From the NCBI GenBank assembly GCA_947650285.1, contig CANTFL010001372.1, positions 62,001 to 126,000 of the forward strand: 64,000 nucleotides of DNA, given 5' to 3'. Every line of letters begins with the position of its first letter. Positions within the stretch are counted from its first letter, which is position 1. Both the position numbers and the translations under genes were made by a program. The DNA is from Hyaloperonospora brassicae (taxonomy: Eukaryota > Oomycota > Peronosporomycetes > Peronosporales > Peronosporaceae). This document shows positions 19,495-30,314 of the stretch, in pieces. Below the pieces are notes generated by a model, which saw only the letters and a program-made list of their open reading frames with translations, was not told the origin of the DNA and made no database searches.

Positions 19495-22310
19495 GAGACA
19501 GCGTGGACATTTAACCACGCAGGCCGCAGCGATCAAGACCAAGCAAGTTCCGCGGTGATTACTTGCCATGCCACTCGCGTTTGTGTTTGCTGCAGTGAAA
19601 GACGTACTGCTCTTGCAAAAACGGATGGGCCGTCACATCCACGTAGTCATGCGCCCCAAGATCTGTCGGGGCGGAAAAGACGGTGATGTGAAGCGCCGCT
19701 TGTCATGGGAGCGCGTGTGACGATACCATGTTGCCGCAGATCTGGCTGGACACGAAGTGGGCCGTCAGTTGTGGAGCTGCATGTCACCATGATGCCGGAA
19801 ATATGGCTCGACACGAAGTGGGCTGTCAGTTGTGGAGCAGCGCGTCATACTGCCCCGGCATGCTGGTTCGCCGTCAAGCATTTGTTTCAGCCCCGTATCA
19901 CCGTAATCGTCCTGGACCGCATACTGCCGATCTGGCCGGTCTCGTTTTCTGCTTCTGTCTCGAGGCCAGAACCCCAGCTTTGACTCGCTCGTTGCGGCTG
20001 CAGGTTGTGACCGTGTGCCAGACTATCAGGCTGACTTGCTGGACCCCTCCCGCTTTCGTGGTCTCTCTGCTGCAATGATTGGGCGATGCTGTACAAGTGA
20101 CGCCGCCTTGCGTTTCGACCCAATAGAGGATGACATCGGGACCCGAACGTTTTGGCTTTTGTTGTGGCAGATGTACATACGTCTGCTAGCGACACTATGT
20201 CTTGTCCAACATAACACAGTTTTGCACAGTATCCATCTTTGGCGTGTTTGGTACACTTGTTGCACTGGATCGCGAGATGTGGCATCATGCACACTGCATG
20301 CGCATCCGCTTTGTATGAGCCTGCGTGTCATTTGTGGCCGGACGACGCTTAGGTAGGCACTTTCATCTGTCGCGCATGCTCGACGCGTGCTTCTTTTCGA
20401 CAGACTCTTTGCGCTATGTTACGGTGGATTTCCATGGGTGCCATCAACTCAAAGCTGTCAGGAGACCGACTCGTGATCGGCCGATCAGCAGGCGGGTGTT
20501 TTTTGTGCAAGGTCGGGCGGTATCCCATCCAGCCCGAACAACAACTGACTACAGACCCAGTTGCGCCCGCGCTTTTGCTGCTCGGGAATATCGTCAGCTT
20601 CCGTGGGACACTCGCGGTCGGTTTCTCATCAATTCACCCGCAGCCTCCTCCAGAACAGAAATAGTCGGCTCCAGTGAGACACTACATTGGATTCCTACTC
20701 TGGGCCTTGACCATGTTTCAATTGATCGCCTACCGACGACGAGCAAATGTGCGAAGCAAACGTGCGAAGCAAATGAGCTCTCTTTCTCTGTACATCGGTC
20801 TCCGCCTTGCACCTTTGCCTCAACAAGCCTCTGCAACCCTCTGCAACCCTCTGCAACCCTCTACAGGTCTCTGCCTGCTTTCTCATCGGAAGCCCATAGA
20901 CCGTCGTGCTGGCTGGGATAGGATAAACAGCGCCAGCTACGTGACTTTTGGGGCCAAGTGAAGCTGCCAGGACCATTTGTACGGGTTTAGCCTTTTTGGA
21001 GCAGCTGTAATTCAGCATCATTCTGGAATGCGGATGGTCCACAAGAGAGGCGGAGTCAGTGTATGGTACCCCTAGTGGCAGCATTGTCATCTCGGCGCAG
21101 TTTTAATCCGTACATCAAATTCAGATTCGTGAATACCGTGGGTTTGTCGCCGAAACCAGAACAGGACGAGTCCGTTTGATCGAGGAGCCGGTGAATGGTT
21201 GTCCAGTACGTGAAAGAGACCATAGAATTCGACATTGGTGGCATTGGACCGCGATGCTAAAGGTATGCTTGATGGACTTACGTAGGTTGATGAACGTCTT
21301 ATGTGATATTGTACATGCCAAGTGCATTGAGGTTGCATTGACCACCTACCTACCTGTGAACCCTTTTGTCGTGTCTCCGCATTCACTGCATTAAATTCGT
21401 CCAAGGCAGAGAATTTGTAATGAACGCACTCGCGACACATGCTGCATAACGTCAGCTGTTTGCTAACGTCGCTGCAAAAGCTCGCGATACGTGCTGCACC
21501 AAACTACTAGTATCCTACTTCGTCGCGATCGCCGCTACATCAATCTCTATTAAATTAATCGTAACGTGTCTAGTTGCACACTTGCTTGTATTTACTCATC
21601 CGTTGCAGCGTACAGCCTCCGCGCGGAGCGCTGCATGTACCCACGGCTGCAGCCTAACAGTTTGGTCATCCGAGGCTGAATAAAAGCTGCTTACCTAACA
21701 GCGTGACCGGCCGCAAAGCTTCTGTCGCCAATGCACAGCCGCTTCGCAGAGGCAGCAACCGAACTTGCACGTGATGATGGGGGGCTGCGTCCGCTTCAAC
21801 AACACCAACAAAACGTACGAAACTGTACATGGAGCTTTCTTTGGCGCTTCGGTAGTCTTTTTGTTGACGCTCTTTCGCCTCTTTCTTCAGCTGCACTTTG
21901 CATCATCAGGTCAGATGGTCACCTTGACGTAAAAAGAGAATGCACAACTGCGAAGGACGCTTTCCTTATCTGATGACTTTGCTGTGTTTCGTCAGACCTC
22001 TCGTCGACTTTTTGGCAACATGGTGTATCCTTCCATTCCGTAAGAGATCGCTGTCACATCGTTTCGCTCAAATCATCGATCATCTACGTACACGTGACAC
22101 GCGCGTGGTCGTAAACAAAGTTTATGAAGATGAAATCCGATTTGACGAAGCCAGCCCGCTCGCTCTTGCGCAACGGCAACCCTGTCAGATTCGTTCTACA
22201 GCCCAGAGTAAGTAAGTACATGCCCAATCACATAGGAAAGGAAGAGCACATCAAGACAATTCTGGTCTGGCCACACGAAATAGCGGCCAAAAGGAATCGC
22301 AAAATGCATT
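19495..22310. other. intergenic region with short tandem repeats; no confident gene
   Basis: A 61-bp unit containing GACACGAAGTGGGCYGTCAG is tandemly duplicated at about 19735-19850 (copies at 19749 and 19810). The decamer CTGCAACCCT occurs three times at 20831-20860. Open frames on both strands up to about 200 codons have no recognisable domain. From about 22120 the sequence resembles the upstream region of the first effector gene (GACGAAGCCAG). Confidence 0.5.
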
Positions 22311-22326
22311 CCTCATTTTGCAAAGT
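22311..22326 (+). promoter_or_regulatory. oomycete core promoter (Inr + FPR) of effector paralogue
   Basis: CCTCATTTTGCAAAGT lies 38 bases upstream of the ATG at 22350. It is the positional and sequence counterpart of the element at 4868, so the duplication carried its promoter. Confidence 0.6.
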
Positions 22327-22349
22327 GCTTGACAGCCAACGGGTACACC

Positions 22350-23222
22350 ATGCACTTGCTCAGGTATGTGCTCACGGCATTGGTCATATTTGCAACCGGA
22401 ACTACTGGAGTGTTCACCGCTGCCGGTGATCAGGCCAAAGTTGCTGCCCACACCACGTTCTCCACTTCTTCCTACACGAACAAGACTCTGTCCCTCCCGT
22501 CGAGGGTTGAGATACCAGGCGACCATGCTCTGCTCCAAGTCCAGCGCAATTAGGAGAGAAATGGGCTGCAGTCGATTGTAGGAGAATCAATCCTGGGCGG
22601 AGCTGAGAGATTTTTGGGAAGGATCCACGGTAGATTTCTCACCAACGGCATCTTACGCCGCGTGAAAAAGGGTAAGTTTGTCGATCAGGAAAAGGCCTTC
22701 AACACGGCGGAGTTTGTGCAGCTGCTGAGCAACAAACTACGAGCTCCGTTTACCCGCTGGAACTATGACGACATAATCAGGTCGCTGACAAACACTCAAG
22801 AGTCTAGCTTCGCCTACCCCACTCCGATATCGTATGAAGATCTGATGAAGTCTTTCATTTTGCTTCGAACGGCTGATGGCATGGAAACTCAAGCAAACCG
22901 CCTGCAGAGGGCTCTAGCTCACAGATTCCCAGACGAACTTATGGAACCACTACACGCGCTGTGGCTTGAGGCGAAGTACACTCCTGATGATGTTGTCAAG
23001 ATTTTGCTGACTGGCCATGAAGAATACTTTTTGCGATACAGCAGGAGGCACATGCATGGGATGAAGGAACTGTATGACAGTTTCATCACACCGGCATTCG
23101 AGTATATCAAAGCCTACCGAAAGGCAGATGGCAAGAGCTACAGCGAGGAGGAGGAAATTCAGTTGCTGGGTTTCGTTCAGGGCAAGTATGACGAGCTCGT
23201 CAAGCTCATCGCCAAGAAGTAA
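22350..23222 (+). pseudogene. EER/WY-like effector paralogue, interrupted by one in-frame TAG
   Basis: It is homologous along its whole length to the effector at 4907-5878. The signal peptide MHLLRYVLTALVIFATGTTG is nearly the same. The shared body includes EFVQLLSNKL, TRWNYDDIIRSL, YTPDDVVKILLTGHEEYF and YIKAYRKADGKSYSEEEE. One reading frame spans the gene, broken by a single TAG at 22551-22553. That position aligns with the EER motif of the intact gene (here RN-stop-ER). The C-terminal Gly/His tail of the intact paralogue is absent. It may be a recent pseudogene, a polymorphic null allele or a sequencing error. Without the stop it would belong to the same secreted candidate-effector family. 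Confidence 0.8.
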
Positions 23223-24299
23223 ATTGGAGGGACTGAGGAACGATCATGTCATGTGCGCAGCGAATGACTTGAGCGTGGTCGAAGCCAGAATCTGAGTCGC
23301 AGGACGCAGATGGTTGTGCCGCCCACCCTGACGTTTTGTAGCCTAATGCAAAAGCAAAGTCAGTGTAGTTAGTGATAGATTGTCTGTTTCGCCCTTTCCT
23401 TAGCATCGTAGAAGTAACGACGTTGAATACGCTTTGATCGACTACAACTTTCGTCGTAACATTAAACTGTGGCAGCTGGTCCAAAAATTGAGTACACGTT
23501 CCTCGATTGATGAAGTGTAACGCGCTTGCTTCGTACCGCACAGGTTTCTTACGAGCAAGCTAAGCGAACTGAACAACAACGACTGCAATTGGAAAGCCTA
23601 TGAACAACAAGCATCGTCCTTAACATAGCAGTCGGCGGTCACTCACTCGCCGTGTACAGAATGCTCCTTGGTCGTTACCTCTGTCGGCGTGCGGGACGCG
23701 TACTCTACACGAAATGCAAGCAACCATGCTCGATCAAAAGACGTCTACATGGGCGCTCATAGCTGCACATACGCTTGCAGACAGAACACAAAGGATTAGT
23801 ATTGAGCGGTGCAGTTGATAAATAACCGTCACGACCATTTCTGACAGTCTCTCAGTGGTCAGCAACGGCTAACATTGACGGATACATCCATCCGTTACAG
23901 CGATCACTGTAACGGAGTGAGCTCGCCATATATGTGGTTGACACGAAAAAAGGGTAGGCAAAAAATATATAAAGTAATGGAATATTTTTTGCAGATTCAT
24001 CTTTATCATTAGTTTGATCAACATATTTTGACTTTTTTGCCGATCGAGCATTTCTGAAAAATTACCTCTAAAGAATAATGAACTGCATTGCTAAAATTAT
24101 TGAGTGATATAGGCCAGTATGCCGATGAAATAAACCACCAATCGCGCGCAGTGCAAAGTAGTTAGTTGTATCAGGTTCTTATACTTTAACATAGTTTAAG
24201 TAAAAACATAGATACTTGATTTAGGGACTTAGGACAAAGATTAAAAATAGATGTATTTTTACACTCTTACCAATCGTGTTTGTTTTGTAGAAACACCAC
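23223..24299. other. intergenic; effector 3' flank, then AT-rich DNA
   Basis: The first ~250 bases resemble the 3' flank of the first effector gene. The rest, increasingly AT-rich after about 23940, shows nothing recognisable. It ends in ACCAC (24295-24299), one half of a displaced target-site duplication. Confidence 0.6.
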
Positions 24300-24770
24300 T
24301 GTAGCGGAGCTACACAGCTCCTTAAGTCAGAGGAAGACTTAACGCTCTTACGAGCAACTTTGGTTCTACGAACTCGACTCAGAGAGTCAACAGCTCAGAG
24401 AGCTTACGGTCCCCGTTCCAGAGGGACCAAACGATTCAAATGAATCACAGCACAGAGTGCTCAAGAGTAGCTACCTTTACAGGCGTTGCTAGCTCTTCCG
24501 ATCAAGACGCCTCGCAAGGCACGTGTACTATGTTGATCAAAATGGGAACTGAATTTTATTTCTGTAATTAACCTAAAAGAACACCTTAGAACAACTTGTT
24601 TAACCTGCCCTAAATAACCTCTTAAAAGATCTTGCAATCAATTGATGACAGACACCAGTCTTCAACAATTGATACACTCACTGTGTTCTAAAATTACTTT
24701 ATAGGGTAACCCCTCTCTTGTGCGCACCACACCTATCGTCGGCTACCAGCCGACGTGTAACCCCGTTACA
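24300..24770 (-). repeat. 3' LTR of element C (LTR type a)
   Basis: The 471-bp LTR starts TGTAGCGGAGC and ends CCCCGTTACA. Its diagnostic variants (TCAACAGCTC, GATTCAAATGAATC, TTTACAGGCGTTGC, AAAGATCTTGC) match the LTR at 32819, not its own partner at 31407. Confidence 0.92.
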
Positions 24771-24782
24771 CCCTCCCCCACC
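24771..24782 (-). other. polypurine tract of element C
   Basis: The minus strand reads GGTGGGGGAGGG directly before the 3' LTR. Confidence 0.75.
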
Positions 24783-24877
24783 AGACTGACGTTACCACAA
24801 AACGTCAATCGAACTTTTCCTCGAAGAGGACGGTGTGTGTGCGCTCTAACCTCACGATTTGCAAAACACGAAACACC

Positions 24878-26179
24878 ATGGCATCGCCACCTTACGAGTC
24901 CCCGACTCTCTCTTCTTACCTCGGCATTAATGTGGAGGAGGACTATGGTAGTGATACCGATGTCCGTGGTAAAGAACGGACAATGTCCAACTCACCAGTG
25001 CAAGAGGCATCGCCTCATACTGCACCAAACCCATTTGCCGAGCGTGGTGATACCACCGCGTTAGAAACCCAGCATCATGCAACAGATGCAGGTGAACACA
25101 TCATCACCAACCCGCTCGATGAGCAACAAGAGTTGGTAATCCAACAAGAGGAGAGCGCTCAGCGCCGTATGCAGCTTGCTGCAGACCTTGAGGGTAGTCG
25201 TGGCTATCAGTTCACGCCACTCAATGTGGAAGAGCGTATACGCCAAACGACAGGTCGTTCCTTGGCAACGTGGGCCATTGGCGCTGAGCCGACATCTTCT
25301 GATGAAGTGGCGAGCCGACAGGCGCTTCGTGAGAGGTACCTGCGACCCCACTTGACGACTCTGAGTCAATACAAGTTGCGACTTGACACGCAAGCACGGG
25401 GTGCACCGGTGCCACCGATGAGGGGTATACCCATCCTCTTATTCGCAGGCGAATCTCCAAAGGAGGAGAACAACACTTTTGTGCGCTGGGTGCACCGGAA
25501 ATGTCACCTCAGCAGCATGCTAGCTCTCAGAGCAAGTGCCAATGTGGCAGATGTTCGTCTCGAACGAAAGCTTCGGTATGACTATGCCAAGCTTAATGCC
25601 AGAGTCCAGTTGCGAACTCGCACACGCTATGGCTAGGCTGTGCCGGTTGGTGTGGGTGTTGGTCAAGCGGTACCCAACTACTCACCTGCTTCCACCACTA
25701 TTGGTTGGAAGCGATATCGGTCGAAGGATGACCCCTGCCACGATGTTCAAAAACATCAACGGCGTATGGGCAATCCTGCCGAAGGGGTACCTCAAATTCC
25801 CACGAGTTCTCGGACTCCGGGCACCCTCGCCACTTTACCAGATACTGGTATTGACCCTGACGACGACGTCGCTTCAGGATTCGTTCCACATGGAACTGGC
25901 GGTTCCCTTGCTCATCGAGCAGCGTCGGAGGTGGTCGGTATACCGAAGAAGGAGCACGAGAAGGTGCTTCTCGAGCTGAGCGGTCTCCTTGAGACGTTGG
26001 GTCAGACCCAGAGTGCGTTCGACGCAATGCGAGCCCGTGTTCGGGCGTTGGAGTTGGGCCAAGCCCGGATGGAGGCTCAGCTTGACCTCCTGATACGGAT
26101 TCAGCAACCGATGGCAAAGCCAACCTACCCGGCGCAAGTGCCTCCAAGTTCACGTGGGACGGATCCCGATACGGCTTAA
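24878..26179 (+). CDS. antisense ORF in the 3' region of element C, coiled-coil protein of unknown function (one internal TAG)
   Basis: The frame runs from an ATG in strong context (CACCATGG) to the TAA at 26177, opposite to gag-pol, with a single TAG at 25634-25636. The frame upstream of the ATG is also open to 24833. The N-terminus is acidic and Ser/Thr-rich (SPTLSSYLGINVEEDYGSD). The middle holds QQELVIQQEESAQRRMQLAA and a basic/aromatic block (FVRWVHRKCHLSSMLALRAS). The part after the TAG ends in a coiled coil (EKVLLELSGLLETLGQTQSA). From about 25698 it overlaps the chromodomain frame on the other strand. Element D keeps the same frame and the same TAG. No known domain is recognised. Its architecture parallels the antisense ORF of element B, although direct sequence similarity is not obvious. 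Confidence 0.6.
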
Positions 26180-26291
26180 GCATGCCAACGTAGAACACGG
26201 GGTGTGTGCGCAGTTTGCGCGGAAGGTTGAGCGTATACGCAAGTCCCTTCTTTGCGACGACCGTAAAGGGTCCAATGAAGCGCGGGCGCAA
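25698..26291 (-). pseudogene. integrase tail and chromodomain (element C)
   Basis: The frame shows the integrase C-terminal block (RPRFIGPFTVVAKKGLAYTL, then NLPRKLRTHPVFYVGMLKPY), a Pro/Ser-rich linker and a chromodomain (RQFHVERILKRRRRQGQYQY, LVKWRGCPESENSWE). The frame itself is intact. It is separated from the integrase core by a TAA (26412-26414) also present in D, so it could only be made by read-through. Confidence 0.8.
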
Positions 26292-26411
26292 CTTCGTCTT
26301 GAAGACGGCGGATACTACATTTGTAGGTAGGTTTTTAGCATTTAGTAGAACTTGGTCTCTGACCTCAGAACGTTCAATAAATCCTCTTTCTTTAGCATCA
26401 GCTTGTTCCGT

Positions 26412-27275
26412 TTATTTATCTTGGCTATCAGCCAGTGCATCACGTACGTGTCGTAAGACATTCAATCGCGTTGCGAGAAACTCGCTTACCTGTTTATGAA
26501 CAGTAGCAGGGCTGATATTTGCAAGCCGATCGGCCATCTCTCCCCCACCAAGCCCTTGACCACGCAGTGGTAGCGTCAACGGAACGCGAGGGTGTGTGAG
26601 ACCGTTCACGTAGAACGGGGTGTAGCCGGTGGAGGCATGCACAGCGTTATTCAACGCAAACTCAACGACAGGGAGTATCGAACTCCAACGTTTTGGTGTA
26701 TTAGCGCAAACGCTGCGCAAGATGTCACCGATAACGCGATTGACTCGCTCGGTTTGACCATCGGTCTGCGGATGATCCGCTGTCGACATGTCCAAACGTG
26801 TGCCGAGCACCTTGAAGATGGAATTTCAAAACTTCCCAGTGAAGCGAGGGTCTCGGTCAGAGACAATTGCCAACGGCAGACCGTGTTGTCGAAACACGCG
26901 ATCGATAAACAGCGTCGCTGTACCTTCACCATCAATGGTGTCTGGCACCGCCGTTAAATGATTCATCTTGCTCAAACGGTCAACAAAGACCACAATACCC
27001 GTATTGCCTTGCTTATCTTTCGGTAAACCGAACAGGAAGTCCATACTGATGGACTCCCAACACCCTTTGGGTATAGGCAAACTAGCGAGCGGCGCAGACG
27101 CATGTGGTGAGGGTTTCACCCGTTGACACGTTTCGCACGCACGCAAGTATGTGCTTACCCATTTGTATAGTTTGGGCCACCAATAGCATTGGCTCACAGA
27201 GCCGTAGGTCTTTTCACGACCGAGATGACCGCTCACCGCAGTATCATGTGCCTCATAGAGGATCCGATACTTCAA
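26412..27275 (-). pseudogene. integrase core, two open segments split by TGA (element C)
   Basis: The first segment carries the HHCC zinc region (H-x-H in HDTAVSGHLGREK, then ACETCQRVK) and the first catalytic Asp (ISMDFLFGLPKD). It continues to the second Asp region (IVSDRDPRFTGKF) and stops at a TGA (26826-26828) where a Trp codon is expected. The second segment (LGTRLDMSTADHPQTDGQTE through FALNNAVHAST) carries the third catalytic region and ends at TAA 26412. Both stops are shared with element D. The Trp codon lost at 37568 in D is intact here. Confidence 0.88.
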
Positions 27276-28034
27276 TTACTCATCATGAGGTACAACAATA
27301 CGGGGAGTATCCTCCATATCCGTGCTATAGCACAACAGGCCTTGATCGATGGAATATCGATGTAACCTCGCACGTAAACGTGCCGACAATTTTATGTCCG
27401 AGTCTTGAAACTCCTCGCTCCCTAGAGCACGTAGCAAAGCTACACAATGTTCATCTTTGGCAAATGCCGTGCGGATTAGGTCTGTTACCGGTGACGACAG
27501 AGTCGTAACATGAGAAAGCTCATAGTCAGGTCTACGTGACAACGCATCAGCAAAAGCATTTTGCTTGCCCGGCTTATACTTCACCTCGAAGTTGTACTCG
27601 GTAAAGAATGAGAGCCAACGAGCCATTCTCTGAGAGAGGTGAGGCGACTGGGTCACAGTGCGTAATGACGCATGATCTGTATAGATCACAATAGGCTTAG
27701 AGCCAAGCAGATGAACTCTGAATTCGACTAAAGCATATTTCATTGCAAGTAGCTCTTTGTCATGAACAGGATAGTTCTTTTCAGCTGCTTTCAGCTGCCG
27801 GGACTCAAACGCAATAACGTGTTCCCGCCCATCATCATCTGTTTGTAACAGAGCACTGCCGATGGCAAAGTCAGATGCGTCACAGACGACACTGAAATAT
27901 CGCTCAGGATCAGGCAAAGTCAATATGGGCGCATGTAGGAGACTCTCCTTGACTGCTTGAAAAGCATCATGCTCAGTGCTAGTCCAGCACCATTCTACAT
28001 CCTTTTTAAGGAGATTGGTCAATGGTCGAGCCAT
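27276..28034 (-). pseudogene. RNase H domain segment of pol (element C)
   Basis: The 252-residue open segment contains FSVVCDASDFAIGSALLQTD, KNYPVHDKELLAMKYALVEF and IYTDHASLRTVTQS, the RNase H core of Ty3/gypsy pol. It then continues into the connection to integrase. It ends at a TAA (27276-27278) shared with D. Upstream, the same frame continues from the RT segment across a TAG at 28197. Confidence 0.88.
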
Positions 28035-28196
28035 GTCTGCATAATTCGCACAGTACTTGTGTAAGTAATTGGCGAGGCCAAGCCACTTACGTAAGTCCTT
28101 TTGGTTATTTGGAACCGGCCAATCAACAATGGCTTTTACCTTGGCGGGATCCGCTCTAAGGCCTTGCTTACCAATAAAGCACCCTAAAAAGGGAAT

Positions 28197-28820
28197 CTAT
28201 TCTGCACCAAAAATGCACGTAGACGCGTTGGCGTACAACTTATTCGTGCGCATGCAGTCGAGCACCGCTCGTAAATGGTCAATGTGATTATCCACATCTG
28301 ACCGAACGTTCATAGCACGACTATGGACAAAGATGTCATCAAAGTACGTCTGTGCATAACCTCTGTGAGGTCTAAACAGTTGCGTCACAAGATGACTGAA
28401 CGTAGCTGGGGCTTTTGACAAGCCCTGTGGCATAACTAGCCACTCCCAGAGCATACCGCTCGGGGTACTCACCGCTGTTAGCGGAATATCTTTCTCACGC
28501 ATAAGTAATTGGTAATAACCATCGACTAAATCGAGTGCACTGTACATTGTACATCCCACCATATTGTTCTGAAGAACATCTTTTCGAGGGATTGGTGTCT
28601 GAGCCGGGATCGTGGCAGCATTAAGCTTATTGTAAGCATGAACAATGCGCCACTTTCCATTGGGCTTTTTGACACAGAAGGTCGGCGTGGAATGAGGAGA
28701 TTTGCTCTCACGCGCCATTCCTGCTGCGTGCTTTGCACGAAAGAAGTCGTCTATGACGTCACACTGTTCCTTCGGTAAAGGCCACTGCCGTGTTACGCAG
28801 TATTTAGTTCCAGGAACCAA
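28197..28820 (-). pseudogene. reverse transcriptase segment of pol (element C)
   Basis: The 207-residue segment opens at VPGTKYCVTRQWPLP and contains the RT fingers/palm (FCVKKPNGKWRIVHAYNKLN, MPQGLSKAPATF) and the catalytic box YFDD. It ends at a TAG (28197-28199) shared with D; the RT/RNase H thumb continues in the same frame afterwards. The junction to the upstream protease frame is a frameshift near 28840, again shared with D. Confidence 0.88.
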
Positions 28821-28842
28821 GTCAATTTCATGACGTACACCT

Positions 28843-30310
28843 CTATCGGGAGAAGACGGACGGTGGGTTGTGACACACCACGTCCTGAAACTTCTTTACC
28901 AAAGGATAGAACGGATCAAGAGGATCCTTAAGGATCGAGGATCCACTACGGGCATCCCATGCCGCCTTTGTGTCCTCAAGGACAGACTCGTCCAATAACG
29001 AGGATGAGTTCAAATCAATATCAGGACGAATGACCACCAACTCTGATAATTCTCCTGCCTGCAAGGCTTGGCTAAATTCGCCGTCAGACATCTCGTCTAG
29101 CTCAAAGATTTTATCCAAGGATGGAAGAGTCTCAAGACTAATGTTGCCATCGATCTGGCCAGTCAATCCATTGACAAGTGTATACAGTGTATTATTACTA
29201 TTATCAATTCGTGACTTCTTAGACGTTGGGCGCTTAACAGTCACCACCCTACGCTTCGATTGTTTCCTCAAAGAAACCTTACGCCTCTTAGAGGCCGGGA
29301 CAGCAAAGTCCCCATGGTTGTTATTCATCCTAGCACGCTCTATACGAGAGCTCATGTCTTGAGCGACATCTGGTGAAGTCTTACGTAACTCGAACACTTC
29401 ACCCAGTGGATTTACACGGACCACTTCACGTACAGAATTAGGGCCTAGCCCTGAACACTCTGGCTTCTCGCCATCAATGTCATTTCCGACATTCAGTGAG
29501 GTGCCGCCTCGGCCGTCCTCACTCTGTGTATTTTCACGTGCCACCGCACTTACATCATAGAAATTACATTCTTGATGTTTCGGCCCTAGGCCAACCATGC
29601 TTGACGCATGCAGTGACTCAGTATCACAACGAGTATCACTCAACGGAGTATAACTCTCTCCAAACGCGTTAGAAGAGCTCCGCTCAATATTTATGTCATC
29701 GACATTCGAGCTAGTTAGCTCCGACATACCAATGTCCAGCACATTGACATCTTCCGTCAATGACTCGCGCCAATAGTTCTTTTGTTGCCTAGCAAAGGTA
29801 GGTTCACGACTCTCCAAAGCTTCGCTAGGAACATGGCGCGTGGCGCCTAAGGTCTTTGTCCTCCAATCAATCCATGTTTCATGGCGTTCAAGCCATGTCA
29901 TACCTAGTATGAGATCGTATCTCGAATCCAAGTCAAGGTAGAGCCAGCGTTCTGGGCTATCAAAGTCCAAAAACTTCACGCCCAAGTTCAACGGAACTTT
30001 AGGCACAGTAACGCGACTACCCGTCGCTAACCGAACAGTGATGGAATCACCGTCGTGCGCTTTGAGCGCCTCAGCATATCGCTGACTTCCCTCAAGGGAA
30101 CGACGTCGAGCATAGTTTCATGATGCTCCTGAATCGATTAAAATCGACCAGTGCTTCTCAAAGCCTTTTACTGTCGCCTCGGCGACTAACAAGCCAGGCT
30201 TGTATCCACGCTCTGTGCTTGCTGGCACGGAGCTCTGTGGAGCTAAGCCCTGTTTCACTTTATCTCGTAGAAATGTGACAGAACTTAGTTCTACCCCAGA
30301 AGGCAGCCCC
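28843..30310 (-). pseudogene. aspartic protease and linker region of pol (element C)
   Basis: From about 30300 the frame reads toward the protease active site (SILIDSGAS), then a TGA where D has a Cys codon. From 30006 a 387-residue open segment covers the protease C-terminal half ([20 protein letters not shown]) and a long acidic linker before RT. It ends in a TAG near 28843 through a frameshift shared with D. Element D keeps the whole 471-residue segment open. Confidence 0.82.
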
Positions 30311-30314
30311 GCGC

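Noticed and set aside
19887..20921. Minus-strand frame of 135 codons and plus-strand frame of 198 codons
   Set aside because: No recognisable domain, no promoter element, and the plus-strand frame crosses simple repeats. The Cys-rich string in the minus frame (CNKCTKHAKDGYC) does not fit a known finger spacing well enough.
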